From positions 1 through 46,789 of the forward strand of contig JAOTSC010000005.1 in assembly GCA_030247525.1 (NCBI GenBank): 46,789 nucleotides of DNA, read 5' to 3'. The stretch comes from a bacterium (GTDB taxonomy: Bacteria > Electryoneota > JAOADG01). This document shows positions 34,251 to 42,712 of the stretch, one piece after another. Numbering within the stretch: position 1 is the first letter of the stretch; every line of letters starts with the position of its first letter. The notes beneath the pieces were generated by a model. The model was not told where the DNA came from, did no database searches, and was given only the letters and a program-made list of their open reading frames with translations. Both the position numbers and the translations under genes were made by a program.

Positions 34251-35918
34251 ATGAAACGACTCTTCCTTTTTGTCTGGATTGTTCTTCTTGTCACAAGTTC
34301 GTTTGTATTCGCCGGAATCGACGAAGATGTACAGGCGAATCTTACCAAAGCGAAAACGAATCGCGGCGAAATCGAAAAAGCAATCGCCTACTTCGAAAAG
34401 AAAGGCGATCCGCAACAACTCGACGCCATCAAGTTTTTGGTGGCAAATATGGAAAACCAGTGCTATGTCGAAGTGGCATTGTACTACGAAGAGCCGAAAG
34501 CGGTCGAGTTCAATCTGCTAAGCTACCCGTTGGATGTGATTTCAGCGCTCTTCGAGAATTTGGAAGAACGGGGAGAAATCTCATTTCTAAAGCGGGAACG
34601 GGTCGAACAACCATTCGATAATCTTGCATATCCTAATTTCAGCACTGCCGAGAAAGCACTCGATTCGATTGCCAAGGCACGCAATGGTTTGGAGTTCGGC
34701 AGGAAGCAGCGATTAGAGGATTTGGAAACGGTTTCTGCCGAATACCTGATCAAAAATGTGGAAAATGCATTCAAAGCGTGGCAGTCGCGACCGTGGGCAA
34801 AGCAAATTCCCTACGAAGCATTTCGCGAGTATATCCTTCCCTATCGTGGTAGTAATGAGCCAATCGAGGAGTGGCGGGAGTTTTTCATTGATCGCTACAA
34901 CGAATTAGCCAAGAGCATGAAGGATTCGACCGATCCGATTGAAGCGGCGACGTTGATCAACCGTGAATTAACGAAATGGTACACCTTCGATGAACGGTAC
35001 TATCTACATCCCACCGATTTAGGGCTTGCCGAGATGCGGAAAACCGGGAAAGGTCGTTGTGAGGATATGACCAATCTCACAATTTATGCGCTCCGGGCGA
35101 ATGGCATTTGCGTCATGAGCGATTACACTCCGTATTGGGCGAATAGCGGTAATAATCACGCTTGGAATGCAGTACTTGACCGCAGCGGAAAAGCGATTCC
35201 GTTCATGGGGTGCGAAGCCGATCCCAACGCCTACAAACTGAGCGGAAAAATCGGAAAAGCATATCGCAAAATGTTCTCGAAGCAGAGCGAAGTGCTTTCC
35301 GCGAAAATGGAGAAGTGGGAGAAAGCGCCTGATTGGTTGTCGGGGAAATATTTTCACGACGTCACTTCCGATTATGCCGATGTCTCCGATGTCGCGGTGA
35401 AGTTGGAAAAACCGCTACCTGATAGCGCACGGTGGGCATATCTTTGTGTTTTCAATTCCGGTGAATGGAAACCGATTTACTGGAGTACGATTCAACAGAA
35501 TGAGTGTCTATTCAAGGCGATGGGACGCGACGTTATGTACACCCCGATGTACTATGTAAAAGGTAAAATGGAGCCAGCCGGCGAGGCGTTTTTGTTACAC
35601 AAAGATGGCAAGACCACTAGGTATGATGGCGACCCGAAAGTTACGCAAACCGTGAAATTAGTTTCGACCACCCGGAAAATCATTGCGGAAGCCACTGAAG
35701 GGAAAGTAATCACCGCCCTCGATTCGGGCGCTACCTATGAACTGCATTATTGGGATAACGGCTGGCAGAAAATCGCCGAGAAAACTGCCGATGGGAAGAC
35801 GCCGCTGGTATTCGACAATGTCCCGCAAAACCGCTTGTATTGGCTGTATAAAAAGGATTCTAATAAGGAAGAAGAACGGATATTCACCTACGAGAACGAC
35901 AAGCAAATCTGGTGGTAG
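34251..35918 (+). CDS. Secreted transglutaminase-like protein
   Basis: The product has 555 residues with a signal peptide (KRLFLFVWIVLLVTSSFVFA). A helical N-terminal region leads to a transglutaminase-like (papain-fold) core. Cys270 sits in GKGRCEDMTNLTIYALRANG, His303 in NSGNNHAWNAVLD, and an Asp follows in the same strand, giving the Cys-His-Asp triad. The C-terminal 200 residues are beta-rich (DVAVKLEKPLPDSARWAYLCVF, ATYELHYWDNGWQKI). Homologous layouts occur in Bacteroidota secreted proteins, where the activity may be a peptidase rather than a crosslinker. It has no sorting domain, so it should stay in the periplasm or use another export route. A repeat array follows. Confidence 0.87.
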   Translation: MKRLFLFVWIVLLVTSSFVFAGIDEDVQANLTKAKTNRGEIEKAIAYFEKKGDPQQLDAIKFLVANMENQCYVEVALYYEEPKAVEFNLLSYPLDVISALFENLEERGEISFLKRERVEQPFDNLAYPNFSTAEKALDSIAKARNGLEFGRKQRLEDLETVSAEYLIKNVENAFKAWQSRPWAKQIPYEAFREYILPYRGSNEPIEEWREFFIDRYNELAKSMKDSTDPIEAATLINRELTKWYTFDERYYLHPTDLGLAEMRKTGKGRCEDMTNLTIYALRANGICVMSDYTPYWANSGNNHAWNAVLDRSGKAIPFMGCEADPNAYKLSGKIGKAYRKMFSKQSEVLSAKMEKWEKAPDWLSGKYFHDVTSDYADVSDVAVKLEKPLPDSARWAYLCVFNSGEWKPIYWSTIQQNECLFKAMGRDVMYTPMYYVKGKMEPAGEAFLLHKDGKTTRYDGDPKVTQTVKLVSTTRKIIAEATEGKVITALDSGATYELHYWDNGWQKIAEKTADGKTPLVFDNVPQNRLYWLYKKDSNKEEERIFTYENDKQIWW

Positions 35919-35943
35919 TAGTCCATCCGTCCATTTGACATTG

Positions 35944-36107
35944 TCATTGCGAGGAACGTAGCGACGAAGCAATCTCATCCGGTAGGGGCGGCACAGAAAA
36001 TGTCCGCCCATTCCATTGGGGGTGGTTACGGGCTTCCAAGCCCGTTACGTAGGGGCGTGCCGCGCACGCCCGACTACAATCCCGTACGTCGGACATTCTT
36101 GTCCGAC
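35944..36107. repeat. Palindromic element array with a TCATTGCGAGG unit
   Basis: The array opens with TCATTGCGAGGAACGTAGCG, then ACGAAGCAATCTCATCC. A GTAGGGGCGG/CCGCCC unit (35982-36009) is identical to 29789-29816. ACGGGCTT/AAGCCCGT with a CC loop lies at 36028-36045, and GGGCGTGC/GCACGCCC with a CGC loop at 36053-36071. GTCGGACA/TGTCCGAC with a TTCT loop lies at 36088-36107. The next gene's frame is open through part of the array, which wrongly lengthens that ORF. Confidence 0.85.
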
Positions 36108-36132
36108 ATTGGAATGGAATAGAGGTATCACG

Positions 36133-38424
36133 ATGAAACAGTTTAGTTGGATACTTCTCCTCTCTCTCGCCCTGACCGGCGAGTCAACTGCCACGCCGCG
36201 GTGGGGCGATGACTTCGATTGGTTGGGCGATACCCTTGCCATCACCGTACCAATGGGAATGATTGCCTTTGGCGATACCATCGTCTGCCATACGCCAAAC
36301 AACATGTTTGCCTTGTTACAAACGGACAACCGCACATTTCTAAAACTCTGGCAAATGAACATCCCGTATGCTGTTGCAATGCCTTATAGCAACTACTACA
36401 CGATTTCTAATCGGTTCTGCCATATCCTGCGGCGTGGAAACCGGTTTTACTACGGTTGGCCAAAGGCAATGATCGAGTGGAATGGGAACGACGCGCCGGT
36501 CTACCGGGGAGCTATCCGAAATGGATTGCAGTTTACTCCAGATACCGCTTTCACCGCAGGTGATTTCATTATTCCATCATCAATACCAATGTCCTTATAT
36601 CGAAGCTATAAGCCGGTACAGGTAAACAATATGATTCTGGTCGCCGACCGCATATTTCGAATTGATTCCCTTACCGACCGCATAGAATATGCCGGGAATG
36701 CAAGAACGAATTGGTACGATTCAAGCGTTACCGAATGGGCGGTACGGTGGCCTTATGCTTATGGAATTACTACAACTCACCAAATTGCTGTGGTAAAACT
36801 CGATACTACACCACCCCAAACAGTACACCGGTTCGAAACAACATTCCAACCCGTTTTCTGCAGAATCATTAACGATTCTTTGGTGATGGGTGGAGGGTGG
36901 TCAGTATGGTCGTTGGAAAATCCCCGAATTCCACAATTTGTAGGTAACAATACTCGGTTTCCTGGAATAGACTACTTGTGGGAGGAGCCAGTCGACAGCG
37001 TATGGTTCGGATGGCGTGGTCCATACTTCTTTCTGATTTCATTGGCACAAGGATTGCTCGCACCAATGATTGCTGACACCTTTCGTCGACCAGTAATGAA
37101 TGCATCTTCCACACCAAGCTGCAACGTCGCAAAGACAAATTATGGCTGGCTTGTGCAATCGAATCATGTACTCTACCCGGAGCAGGATTTTTTTCAATTG
37201 CGGCAGTATCGCGACGCCCAGCATCGCCAAAGACTTGACTCATTGTGGTACTACCGACAACCGGTAGGGTTCGACTCCAACTACTTGGCGCATGAGCATT
37301 ACCAACATTATTATCCCTTAGTACAATCAGCAAAGGAAGGAAAGGCGTTTGTAACGCGCGGAATACGTCAGGCGGTCTTAGTCGCCGACACCGTAAACGC
37401 CCGCCATCAAATGCGATGGCTGCCACAAGGTATCTATCAAATCGCAATCGATGGCGAGCAAGTGTTAGGTGGCGCTGGCACTGACCGTCGGTTTCATCTA
37501 TTAACGTGGAGTAATAGCAGTTGGTTAGACCAAATATTCACAGTGCCGGATTCCGTTACGACGAATGTGGAGTTGTTTCGTTCCAATCTGGTGGTTTTCC
37601 AAGGAAACACCCAGTATCCTTTCCCGGTATATCGATTCCAGAATGGAGAAATGATATCTGACGGTGTTCTTCCTTATCAGCCCATAACATTGCGAGAATC
37701 CAGCGCGATTCTGGACATCGGAGACAGTATTCGATGGTACCTTAAACAGGGAGGAGCCTGGCTGCCGCAAAATTGGAGTGTGCCGGGGTCGGGATACGCA
37801 TTTGCAGAAGGGGATACCATTTCGACAAGTGGTGGGCAAATCTATGCGCTTCAGCGGAATACCGCTCCGACATTAATTGTAGACACGTATCCATTTTATA
37901 ACTCCAATGGATTTTTACTTCAAAGTAAATCCTATTTTTTACGACAAACACCGCTGGATAATTATCAACACATCTATACTCGTTACGACCACACATCGGA
38001 GGGTTGGGTGGAGCGAGGTGTAATAATGTCTGGAGCGCCTTTCCTCTACTATGGATCGATGTTATTGACAATGACCCCCGGTGCGATTTCTACTTACCGG
38101 ATGCCGCCGAATAACGCTACCCCCGAGCTGATCGGAACGCTACCGTTCGATTTTGCTTTATCTAATCCCTATCCCAATCCATTTAATTCGACGATCACCT
38201 TCCAGGTCGATCTCCCCCGCTCGGCAATGACCGAGTACGCCATCTACGATGCCCTCGGACGCGAAGTATACACCCAACCCTCCGAACGTCTTTCCCCCGG
38301 GTCCTACACCCTCCACTGGAACGGCCATGACAACAACGATCTTCCTGCCAGCAGTGGCGTCTACTTTATTCAAGTCCGAGCCGGAACCTTCACTGCCGTC
38401 AAGAAAATTGTCATGCTGAAATAA
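36133..38424 (+). CDS. Secreted protein of unknown function with sorting domain
   Basis: The product has 763 residues from ATG 36133, where AGAGGTATCACG precedes it and a signal peptide begins (KQFSWILLLSLALTGESTA). The longer frame from 36016 is repeat-derived and rejected. The body of about 670 residues is rich in Trp, Tyr and Asp. It shows repeated short beta-strand patterns such as DTIVCHTPNN, NNMILVADRIFRID and DSLVMGGGWSVWSLENP, which suggest a degenerate beta-propeller (LVIVD-type repeats), though I cannot count the blades. The C-terminus is a Por-type sorting domain with LSNPYPNPFNSTITFQVDLP, YDALGREVYTQ and the terminal IVMLK. It is probably surface-located; nothing indicates an enzyme. 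Confidence 0.85.
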   Translation: MKQFSWILLLSLALTGESTATPRWGDDFDWLGDTLAITVPMGMIAFGDTIVCHTPNNMFALLQTDNRTFLKLWQMNIPYAVAMPYSNYYTISNRFCHILRRGNRFYYGWPKAMIEWNGNDAPVYRGAIRNGLQFTPDTAFTAGDFIIPSSIPMSLYRSYKPVQVNNMILVADRIFRIDSLTDRIEYAGNARTNWYDSSVTEWAVRWPYAYGITTTHQIAVVKLDTTPPQTVHRFETTFQPVFCRIINDSLVMGGGWSVWSLENPRIPQFVGNNTRFPGIDYLWEEPVDSVWFGWRGPYFFLISLAQGLLAPMIADTFRRPVMNASSTPSCNVAKTNYGWLVQSNHVLYPEQDFFQLRQYRDAQHRQRLDSLWYYRQPVGFDSNYLAHEHYQHYYPLVQSAKEGKAFVTRGIRQAVLVADTVNARHQMRWLPQGIYQIAIDGEQVLGGAGTDRRFHLLTWSNSSWLDQIFTVPDSVTTNVELFRSNLVVFQGNTQYPFPVYRFQNGEMISDGVLPYQPITLRESSAILDIGDSIRWYLKQGGAWLPQNWSVPGSGYAFAEGDTISTSGGQIYALQRNTAPTLIVDTYPFYNSNGFLLQSKSYFLRQTPLDNYQHIYTRYDHTSEGWVERGVIMSGAPFLYYGSMLLTMTPGAISTYRMPPNNATPELIGTLPFDFALSNPYPNPFNSTITFQVDLPRSAMTEYAIYDALGREVYTQPSERLSPGSYTLHWNGHDNNDLPASSGVYFIQVRAGTFTAVKKIVMLK

Positions 38425-38431
38425 CGGTTTT

Positions 38432-38837
38432 GGGTGGTGGATACGGGCTTCCAAGCCCGTTCAAAATTGGGCGAAACGCTTCGACCTGGGTGGTTAGAGG
38501 TCTCCAGACCTGTATAATTGAAAAAGTTTAACGGGCTTGGAAGCCCGTATCCACCACCCCTACGGGGTACCGACAGGTCTCCCGACCTGTACAAATTGGA
38601 ACAGAAAAAGCGAACACAGGATTGGAATCCTGTAACCACCACTACACCGTAGGACAGACACTCCTGTCTGTCCATGAAGTAACGCAGACAAGATTGTCCG
38701 CGCCACAGAAAAAGGGCGGCTGCCAGCCGCCCCTACGGCGGGCTGGGAAGCCCGTAACTACCCATCATAATAATTGATGCAAATGAGATTACCTTCGGTG
38801 AGCCCTTCGGGGTTGCTTCGCAACGCTCGCAATGACA
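38432..38837. repeat. Large palindromic element array with a 30-bp perfect inverted repeat
   Basis: GGGTGGTGGATACGGGCTTC... (38432-38461) is perfectly reverse-complemented at 38530-38559. Each arm contains its own ACGGGCTT/AAGCCCGT hairpin. AGGTCT/AGACCT lies in the 68-bp centre. The segment continues with ACAGGTCT...GACCTGT, GGACAGACA/TCTGTCC (38651-38673), GGGCGGCT/AGCCGCCC-CTAC (38714-38736) and GGGCTGGGAAGCCC. A reversed TCATTGCGAG unit (GTTGCTTCGCAACGCTCGCA) lies at 38812-38837. This fills most of the 492-bp gap before dctQ; the remainder shows nothing. Confidence 0.87.
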
Positions 38838-38916
38838 TCGGCGTGTGCAGTAAGCCCCTGTTCTTGTTTTACCAGAAAGTTCCCTGTAATTTGAGCCAGT
38901 ATCCAACAGGTTTCCT

Positions 38917-39414
38917 ATGCAAGTACTCAAAAAAATCGACCAAATTCTCTGTAAAGTCGAGTTATCAGTTTTGGTGTTGCTCCTTTCGGTGATGGTGTTG
39001 CTCGCCTTCGCACAAGTAGCGCTCCGGAACATCTTTTCGACTGGTATCTTTTGGGCGGATTTGGTGTTGCGGCATCTGGTGTTATGGCTTGGCTTCATCG
39101 GCGCACTGCTTGCCGCCAGCGACGACAAGCATATTCATATCGACGCGTTGCGCCACTTCATGCCTAAGAAAATGCGATACTATGTCGACATTGTGACGCA
39201 CCTCTTCGCGGTCGTGGTATGTTACTTTTTCATGCGGGCGTCGTGGGTCTTCGTAAGAAACGATATGGCGGAAAAACGTACGATTATTGGCGACCTTCCC
39301 TCATGGACCGGAGAAATCATCATCCCGATTGGTTTCGGATTGCTGGCGGTGCATTTCCTGATTAAAACGATTATGTATGCCGGCAATCAGATGAATCAGG
39401 AGGTGCAACCGTGA
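38917..39414 (+). CDS. dctQ: TRAP transporter small permease, DctQ
   Basis: This 165-residue inner-membrane protein has four predicted helices (about 17-38, 50-68, 88-108 and 128-152). The family pattern is LLLSVMVLLAFAQVALRNIF, WADLVLRHLVLWLGFIGALLAA, then the conserved HIHIDAL. With DctM it forms the membrane part of a sodium-driven TRAP uptake system for organic acids. Its stop overlaps the dctM start by 4 bp (GTGA). A DctP periplasmic binding protein is missing on either side, so the substrate cannot be inferred and the binding protein must be encoded elsewhere or upstream of the repeats. Confidence 0.93.
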   Translation: MQVLKKIDQILCKVELSVLVLLLSVMVLLAFAQVALRNIFSTGIFWADLVLRHLVLWLGFIGALLAASDDKHIHIDALRHFMPKKMRYYVDIVTHLFAVVVCYFFMRASWVFVRNDMAEKRTIIGDLPSWTGEIIIPIGFGLLAVHFLIKTIMYAGNQMNQEVQP

Positions 39415-40688
39415 GTTTGGCAATTTTCGCGATCATCTTCCTGTTTGCTTTCTTGGGAGCGCCGCTCTTCGCCGTTATCGGGGCATTGGGATATATTGCC
39501 TTCCATCTCGCCGGGATTGACCAATCGGCATTGATTATCGACCTCTATGGAAAAATCGCCGGACAACCGACGTTAATCGCCGTACCGCTCTTCACCTTCG
39601 CCGGGTATTTGTTGGCGGAGAGTAAAGCGCCAAAACGCATCATCGAACTGGCAAAGGCGTTGTTCGGCTGGATGCCAGCAGGACTTGCCATCGTATCGCT
39701 TGGGACGTGCGCCATTTTCACGGCATTTACCGGTGCATCGGGTGTTACGATTATCGCATTGGGCGGCTTGCTGTATCCGTTCCTGATTCAACAAAAGTAT
39801 CCGGAGAAATTCTCGCTCGGATTGGTGACTGCGTCGGGCAGCGTCGGTCTCCTCTTCCCCCCCAGTTTACCGATTATCCTTTACGGATTTGTTGCCGGGG
39901 TGAGTATCGATAAACTGTTTGTCGCCGGCATCTTACCGGGTGTAATTCTGATTGCGGCATTGGCGGGTTATTCGTGGTTTGTCGCAGCGAAAGCGAACGT
40001 ACCGAAAATTCCTTTTAGTTGGAGTAATGTCGTTTCCTCAGTGCGCAATTGCGCGTGGGAAATTCCATTGCCATTTATCGTAATCGGCGGCATCTACGGC
40101 GGCATCTTTACCGCAACGGAAGCGGCGGCAGTGACTGCCTTCTACGCTTTTATCGTGGAAGTATTTATCTATCGCGATTTACACCTCTTCCGTGACGTAC
40201 CACAGGTAATGCGGAAAAGTATGCTGTTAGTTGGCGCGATTGTCATGATTATCGGCAGCTCGCTCGGACTCATGAATTACCTGATCGACGAACAAGTCCC
40301 GCAGAAGTTAATCGCCATCGTCCAGAGCAATATCGGGTCGAAGTTTCTCTTTTTACTCGCGCTCAACGCATTCCTGATTATCATGGGAATGTTCATGGAA
40401 ATTTTCTCCGCGATTGTTACGGTTCCCTTGATTCTCCCAGTAGCGGCGCAGTTCAATATCGATCCGGTACACTTGGGCATCATCTTTTTAACGAATCTCG
40501 AGTTGGGTTACTTGATGCCGCCGATGGGATTGAATCTCCTTATGTCAAGTTTGCGGTTCGATAAACCGATTCTACAGATATCGAAGTCGGTCGGTTGGTT
40601 TCTCCTGTTCGAGTCAGCAGCATTATTGCTCATCACCTACATCCCGGAAATCAGCCTCTGGCTGGTTGGAGCAAGTCACGTTAAGTAA
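39411..40688 (+). CDS. dctM: TRAP transporter large permease, DctM
   Basis: This 425-residue membrane protein has about 11-12 helices. It starts with GTG 39411, which overlaps the dctQ stop, after GGAGG in the end of dctQ. Family landmarks are FLGAPLFAVIGALGYIAF, the conserved core TAFTGASGVTIIALGGLLYP, and ASGSVGLLFPPSLPIILYG. The second half has GGIYGGIFTATEAAAVTAFYA, and the end has LGIIFLTNLELGYLMPPMGLNLL. It carries the ion-coupled transport path of the TRAP system. The HD-GYP regulator starts at the base after its stop codon. Confidence 0.94.
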   Translation: MSLAIFAIIFLFAFLGAPLFAVIGALGYIAFHLAGIDQSALIIDLYGKIAGQPTLIAVPLFTFAGYLLAESKAPKRIIELAKALFGWMPAGLAIVSLGTCAIFTAFTGASGVTIIALGGLLYPFLIQQKYPEKFSLGLVTASGSVGLLFPPSLPIILYGFVAGVSIDKLFVAGILPGVILIAALAGYSWFVAAKANVPKIPFSWSNVVSSVRNCAWEIPLPFIVIGGIYGGIFTATEAAAVTAFYAFIVEVFIYRDLHLFRDVPQVMRKSMLLVGAIVMIIGSSLGLMNYLIDEQVPQKLIAIVQSNIGSKFLFLLALNAFLIIMGMFMEIFSAIVTVPLILPVAAQFNIDPVHLGIIFLTNLELGYLMPPMGLNLLMSSLRFDKPILQISKSVGWFLLFESAALLLITYIPEISLWLVGASHVK

Positions 40689-41804
40689 ATGGGCAAACAA
40701 CACCACATCCTCTTAATCGACGATGAGCCGACTAACCGTCTGCTAATCCGCACGATCCTTGCTGCCGGCGATTATGACATCGTCGAGGCGGTAAATGGGT
40801 ATGAGGGGTTGTCCAAATTGCAATCGAACACCGACCTCATTATCCTCGACGCCGTGATGCCGGGAATCGACGGCTTCGAGGTCGCATGGCACGTCCGAAA
40901 AACCGATCAATTTCACGATTTGCCGATTATCATGGCGACGTCACTCAATGAGACGCAGGATCGCTACCGCGCTATTGAAATCGGCATCAACGACTTTATC
41001 CGCAAGCCGATTGACGAAACGGAGCTGCGGCTTCGCGTCGCCTCGTTACTGAAATTGAAGGAACAACAGGACATCCTGAAACGCAACCGTCAGGAATTGG
41101 AAGAGCAGGTTTGGTTACAGACGCAAGTCTTGCGGCAATCACTGGAAGAGATGGCGGAGGCGAAACGAAGAACCGAAGCAGCGCACCGGGAAACCCTCTT
41201 TCGGTTAGCGCTGGCTGCCGAGTATAAAGATGACAACACCGGTGCTCACTTGCAGCGGATGAGTCATTATTGTACCGTGTTAGCAAAGGGGATTGGCCTT
41301 CCGGCGAGTGAAGTAGATACAATCCTGCACGCCGCGCCGATGCACGATGTGGGAAAATTGGGGATACCCGATTCGATATTGAAGAAACACGGGAGACTGG
41401 AAACCGACGAGCGTGCCATCATGAAGCAGCATCCCGCGATTGGTGCGCGGATTATCGGCGGCTCTTCTTCGGAATTGTTGCAAGTCAGCGAACTCATCGC
41501 CTTGACGCACCATGAGCGGTGGGATGGTACCGGTTATCCGAATGGGATGTCCGGAAAAGAGATTCCACTCTACGGGCGAATCGCATCGATTGCCGATGTC
41601 TTCGATGCGTTAACGACGATTCGTCCCTACAAGAAAGCGTTTACCAATCAAGAAGCGTACGACTTCCTTCGCAATGGACAGGGGAGTCATTTCGACCCGG
41701 AACTGATCGACGTCTTCTTTCGGGAAATCGATCAAATCCTTGCCATCCAAGGAAAATTCCGCGAAGATGTGCTTGCGCAAGCCTGCGTGTTTCCAAGGTT
41801 GTAG
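40689..41804 (+). CDS. Response regulator with HD-GYP phosphodiesterase domain
   Basis: This encodes 371 residues. An N-terminal receiver domain (1-125) has acidic residues D11-D12 and the phosphorylation site Asp54 (LIILDAVMPGIDGFE), plus the switch Lys in FIRKPID. A coiled-coil linker spans about 125-170. The HD-GYP domain has H218-D219 (MHDVGKLGIPDSILKKHG), LTHHERWDGTGYPNG and RIASIADVFDALT. All are intact, so it should hydrolyse cyclic di-GMP. It starts directly after the dctM stop, so it is co-transcribed with a TRAP transporter. No histidine kinase is adjacent. Coupling of transport to c-di-GMP level is an inference from this arrangement. Confidence 0.94.
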   Translation: MGKQHHILLIDDEPTNRLLIRTILAAGDYDIVEAVNGYEGLSKLQSNTDLIILDAVMPGIDGFEVAWHVRKTDQFHDLPIIMATSLNETQDRYRAIEIGINDFIRKPIDETELRLRVASLLKLKEQQDILKRNRQELEEQVWLQTQVLRQSLEEMAEAKRRTEAAHRETLFRLALAAEYKDDNTGAHLQRMSHYCTVLAKGIGLPASEVDTILHAAPMHDVGKLGIPDSILKKHGRLETDERAIMKQHPAIGARIIGGSSSELLQVSELIALTHHERWDGTGYPNGMSGKEIPLYGRIASIADVFDALTTIRPYKKAFTNQEAYDFLRNGQGSHFDPELIDVFFREIDQILAIQGKFREDVLAQACVFPRL

Positions 41805-41920
41805 TTTTAGTCCGTTGTTACATTAACAGTGTCTAAACGTGGAGTGAAGTGAGTAGCCTTGTTCTGCGCAGAAACGTGCAATCACATTTTGAGAAACCAG
41901 TCGGCAGATGGGTTATCTGT

Positions 41921-42268
41921 TTATTTAGAGTACTTCACCAATATTTTCTGTAAAACAGGTGTTATAGGAGGTAAATCTTCCTGTATGGTTGCCCAAACAA
42001 TGGGAAGATCAATTTGGTTGTAATTGTGCGCGATCCGATTTCGCATACCGCGCATTCTAACCCAATTCACTTGAGGGAACTCCTCTTCGATTTCTTTTGG
42101 GATGTATCGAGCCGCCTCACCGATAACGACGAAGTTAAAACCGATTTTGTCTTGAGTACCAAGATCATTTGTGAACTCAGAAAAACTCATTTTTTCAACG
42201 TAACGGTTGATGCGTTGAATACGTTCCAAGATATCTTCGATGCGAACAATCCAATTCTTCTCAGACAT
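41921..42268 (-). CDS. HepT-like HEPN toxin (DUF86)
   Basis: This 115-residue HEPN-domain RNase toxin starts at ATG 42268; an in-frame GTG at 42280 is also possible. The motif R-x4-H-x-Y is present as RNRIAHNY, where Arg and His form the RNase site and Tyr is the residue that MntA modifies in characterised HepT-MntA pairs. The N-terminal helix EKNWIVRIEDILERIQRINRYVEKM and the segment FNFVVIGEAARYIPKEIEEEFPQVNW are typical of DUF86. The start overlaps the stop of the nucleotidyltransferase gene by 8 bp, the standard coupling. Confidence 0.9.
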   Translation of the reverse strand: MSEKNWIVRIEDILERIQRINRYVEKMSFSEFTNDLGTQDKIGFNFVVIGEAARYIPKEIEEEFPQVNWVRMRGMRNRIAHNYNQIDLPIVWATIQEDLPPITPVLQKILVKYSK

Positions 42269-42554
42269 AGATTGCTTCACTTAGTATGCGTGCGCGAAAT
42301 TGTCGCTTCACGCCGGTTGTCGTTACCAAATCGATTTTACTTCCCGTTAATTCGGATAATTGATCTTCTAAATCACCTAATCGAAAAAAGCCGATTGGTT
42401 CGGTAAATTCCACCAGAATATCCACATCGCTGTTTTCGGTCTCATCCCCCCTTGCCACTGAACCAAAAAGGGCAAGCGATTTTATCGGAAACTGTCGTTT
42501 CAGTTCCGGTAATCGTTCCGAAAGAATGCGAAGAACTTCAACTCGATTCGGCAT
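42261..42554 (-). CDS. MntA-like nucleotidyltransferase antitoxin
   Basis: This 97-residue minimal nucleotidyltransferase starts at ATG 42554; an in-frame ATG at 42584 would add 10 residues. The catalytic motif GS-x10-D-x-D is intact (FGSVARGDETENSDVDILVEF minus its first residue), followed by a third acidic strand (GSKIDLVTT). In the studied HepT-MntA systems this enzyme AMPylates the toxin Tyr and so neutralises it. The order antitoxin-then-toxin and the 8-bp overlap support an active pair. No other defence gene is adjacent. Confidence 0.9.
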   Translation of the reverse strand: MPNRVEVLRILSERLPELKRQFPIKSLALFGSVARGDETENSDVDILVEFTEPIGFFRLGDLEDQLSELTGSKIDLVTTTGVKRQFRARILSEAIYV

Positions 42555-42712
42555 TGTAAACCCGATGTAACACTCCAAGAACATGATTCAAACGACTTCT
42601 TGATATTCCTCGAAAGATTCGCATTGTACTACTGAGTTTACTAAAGTTTTATGCGCATGTAAATATCGCGCAGTAGTTAACATCCAAATTTATCCTTCGC
42701 TGTGATCGCAAG

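Noticed and set aside
36016-36132. N-terminal extension of 39 residues on the sorting-domain gene at 36133.
   Set aside because: It is translated from the palindromic repeat array and would place about 39 residues before a clear signal peptide.
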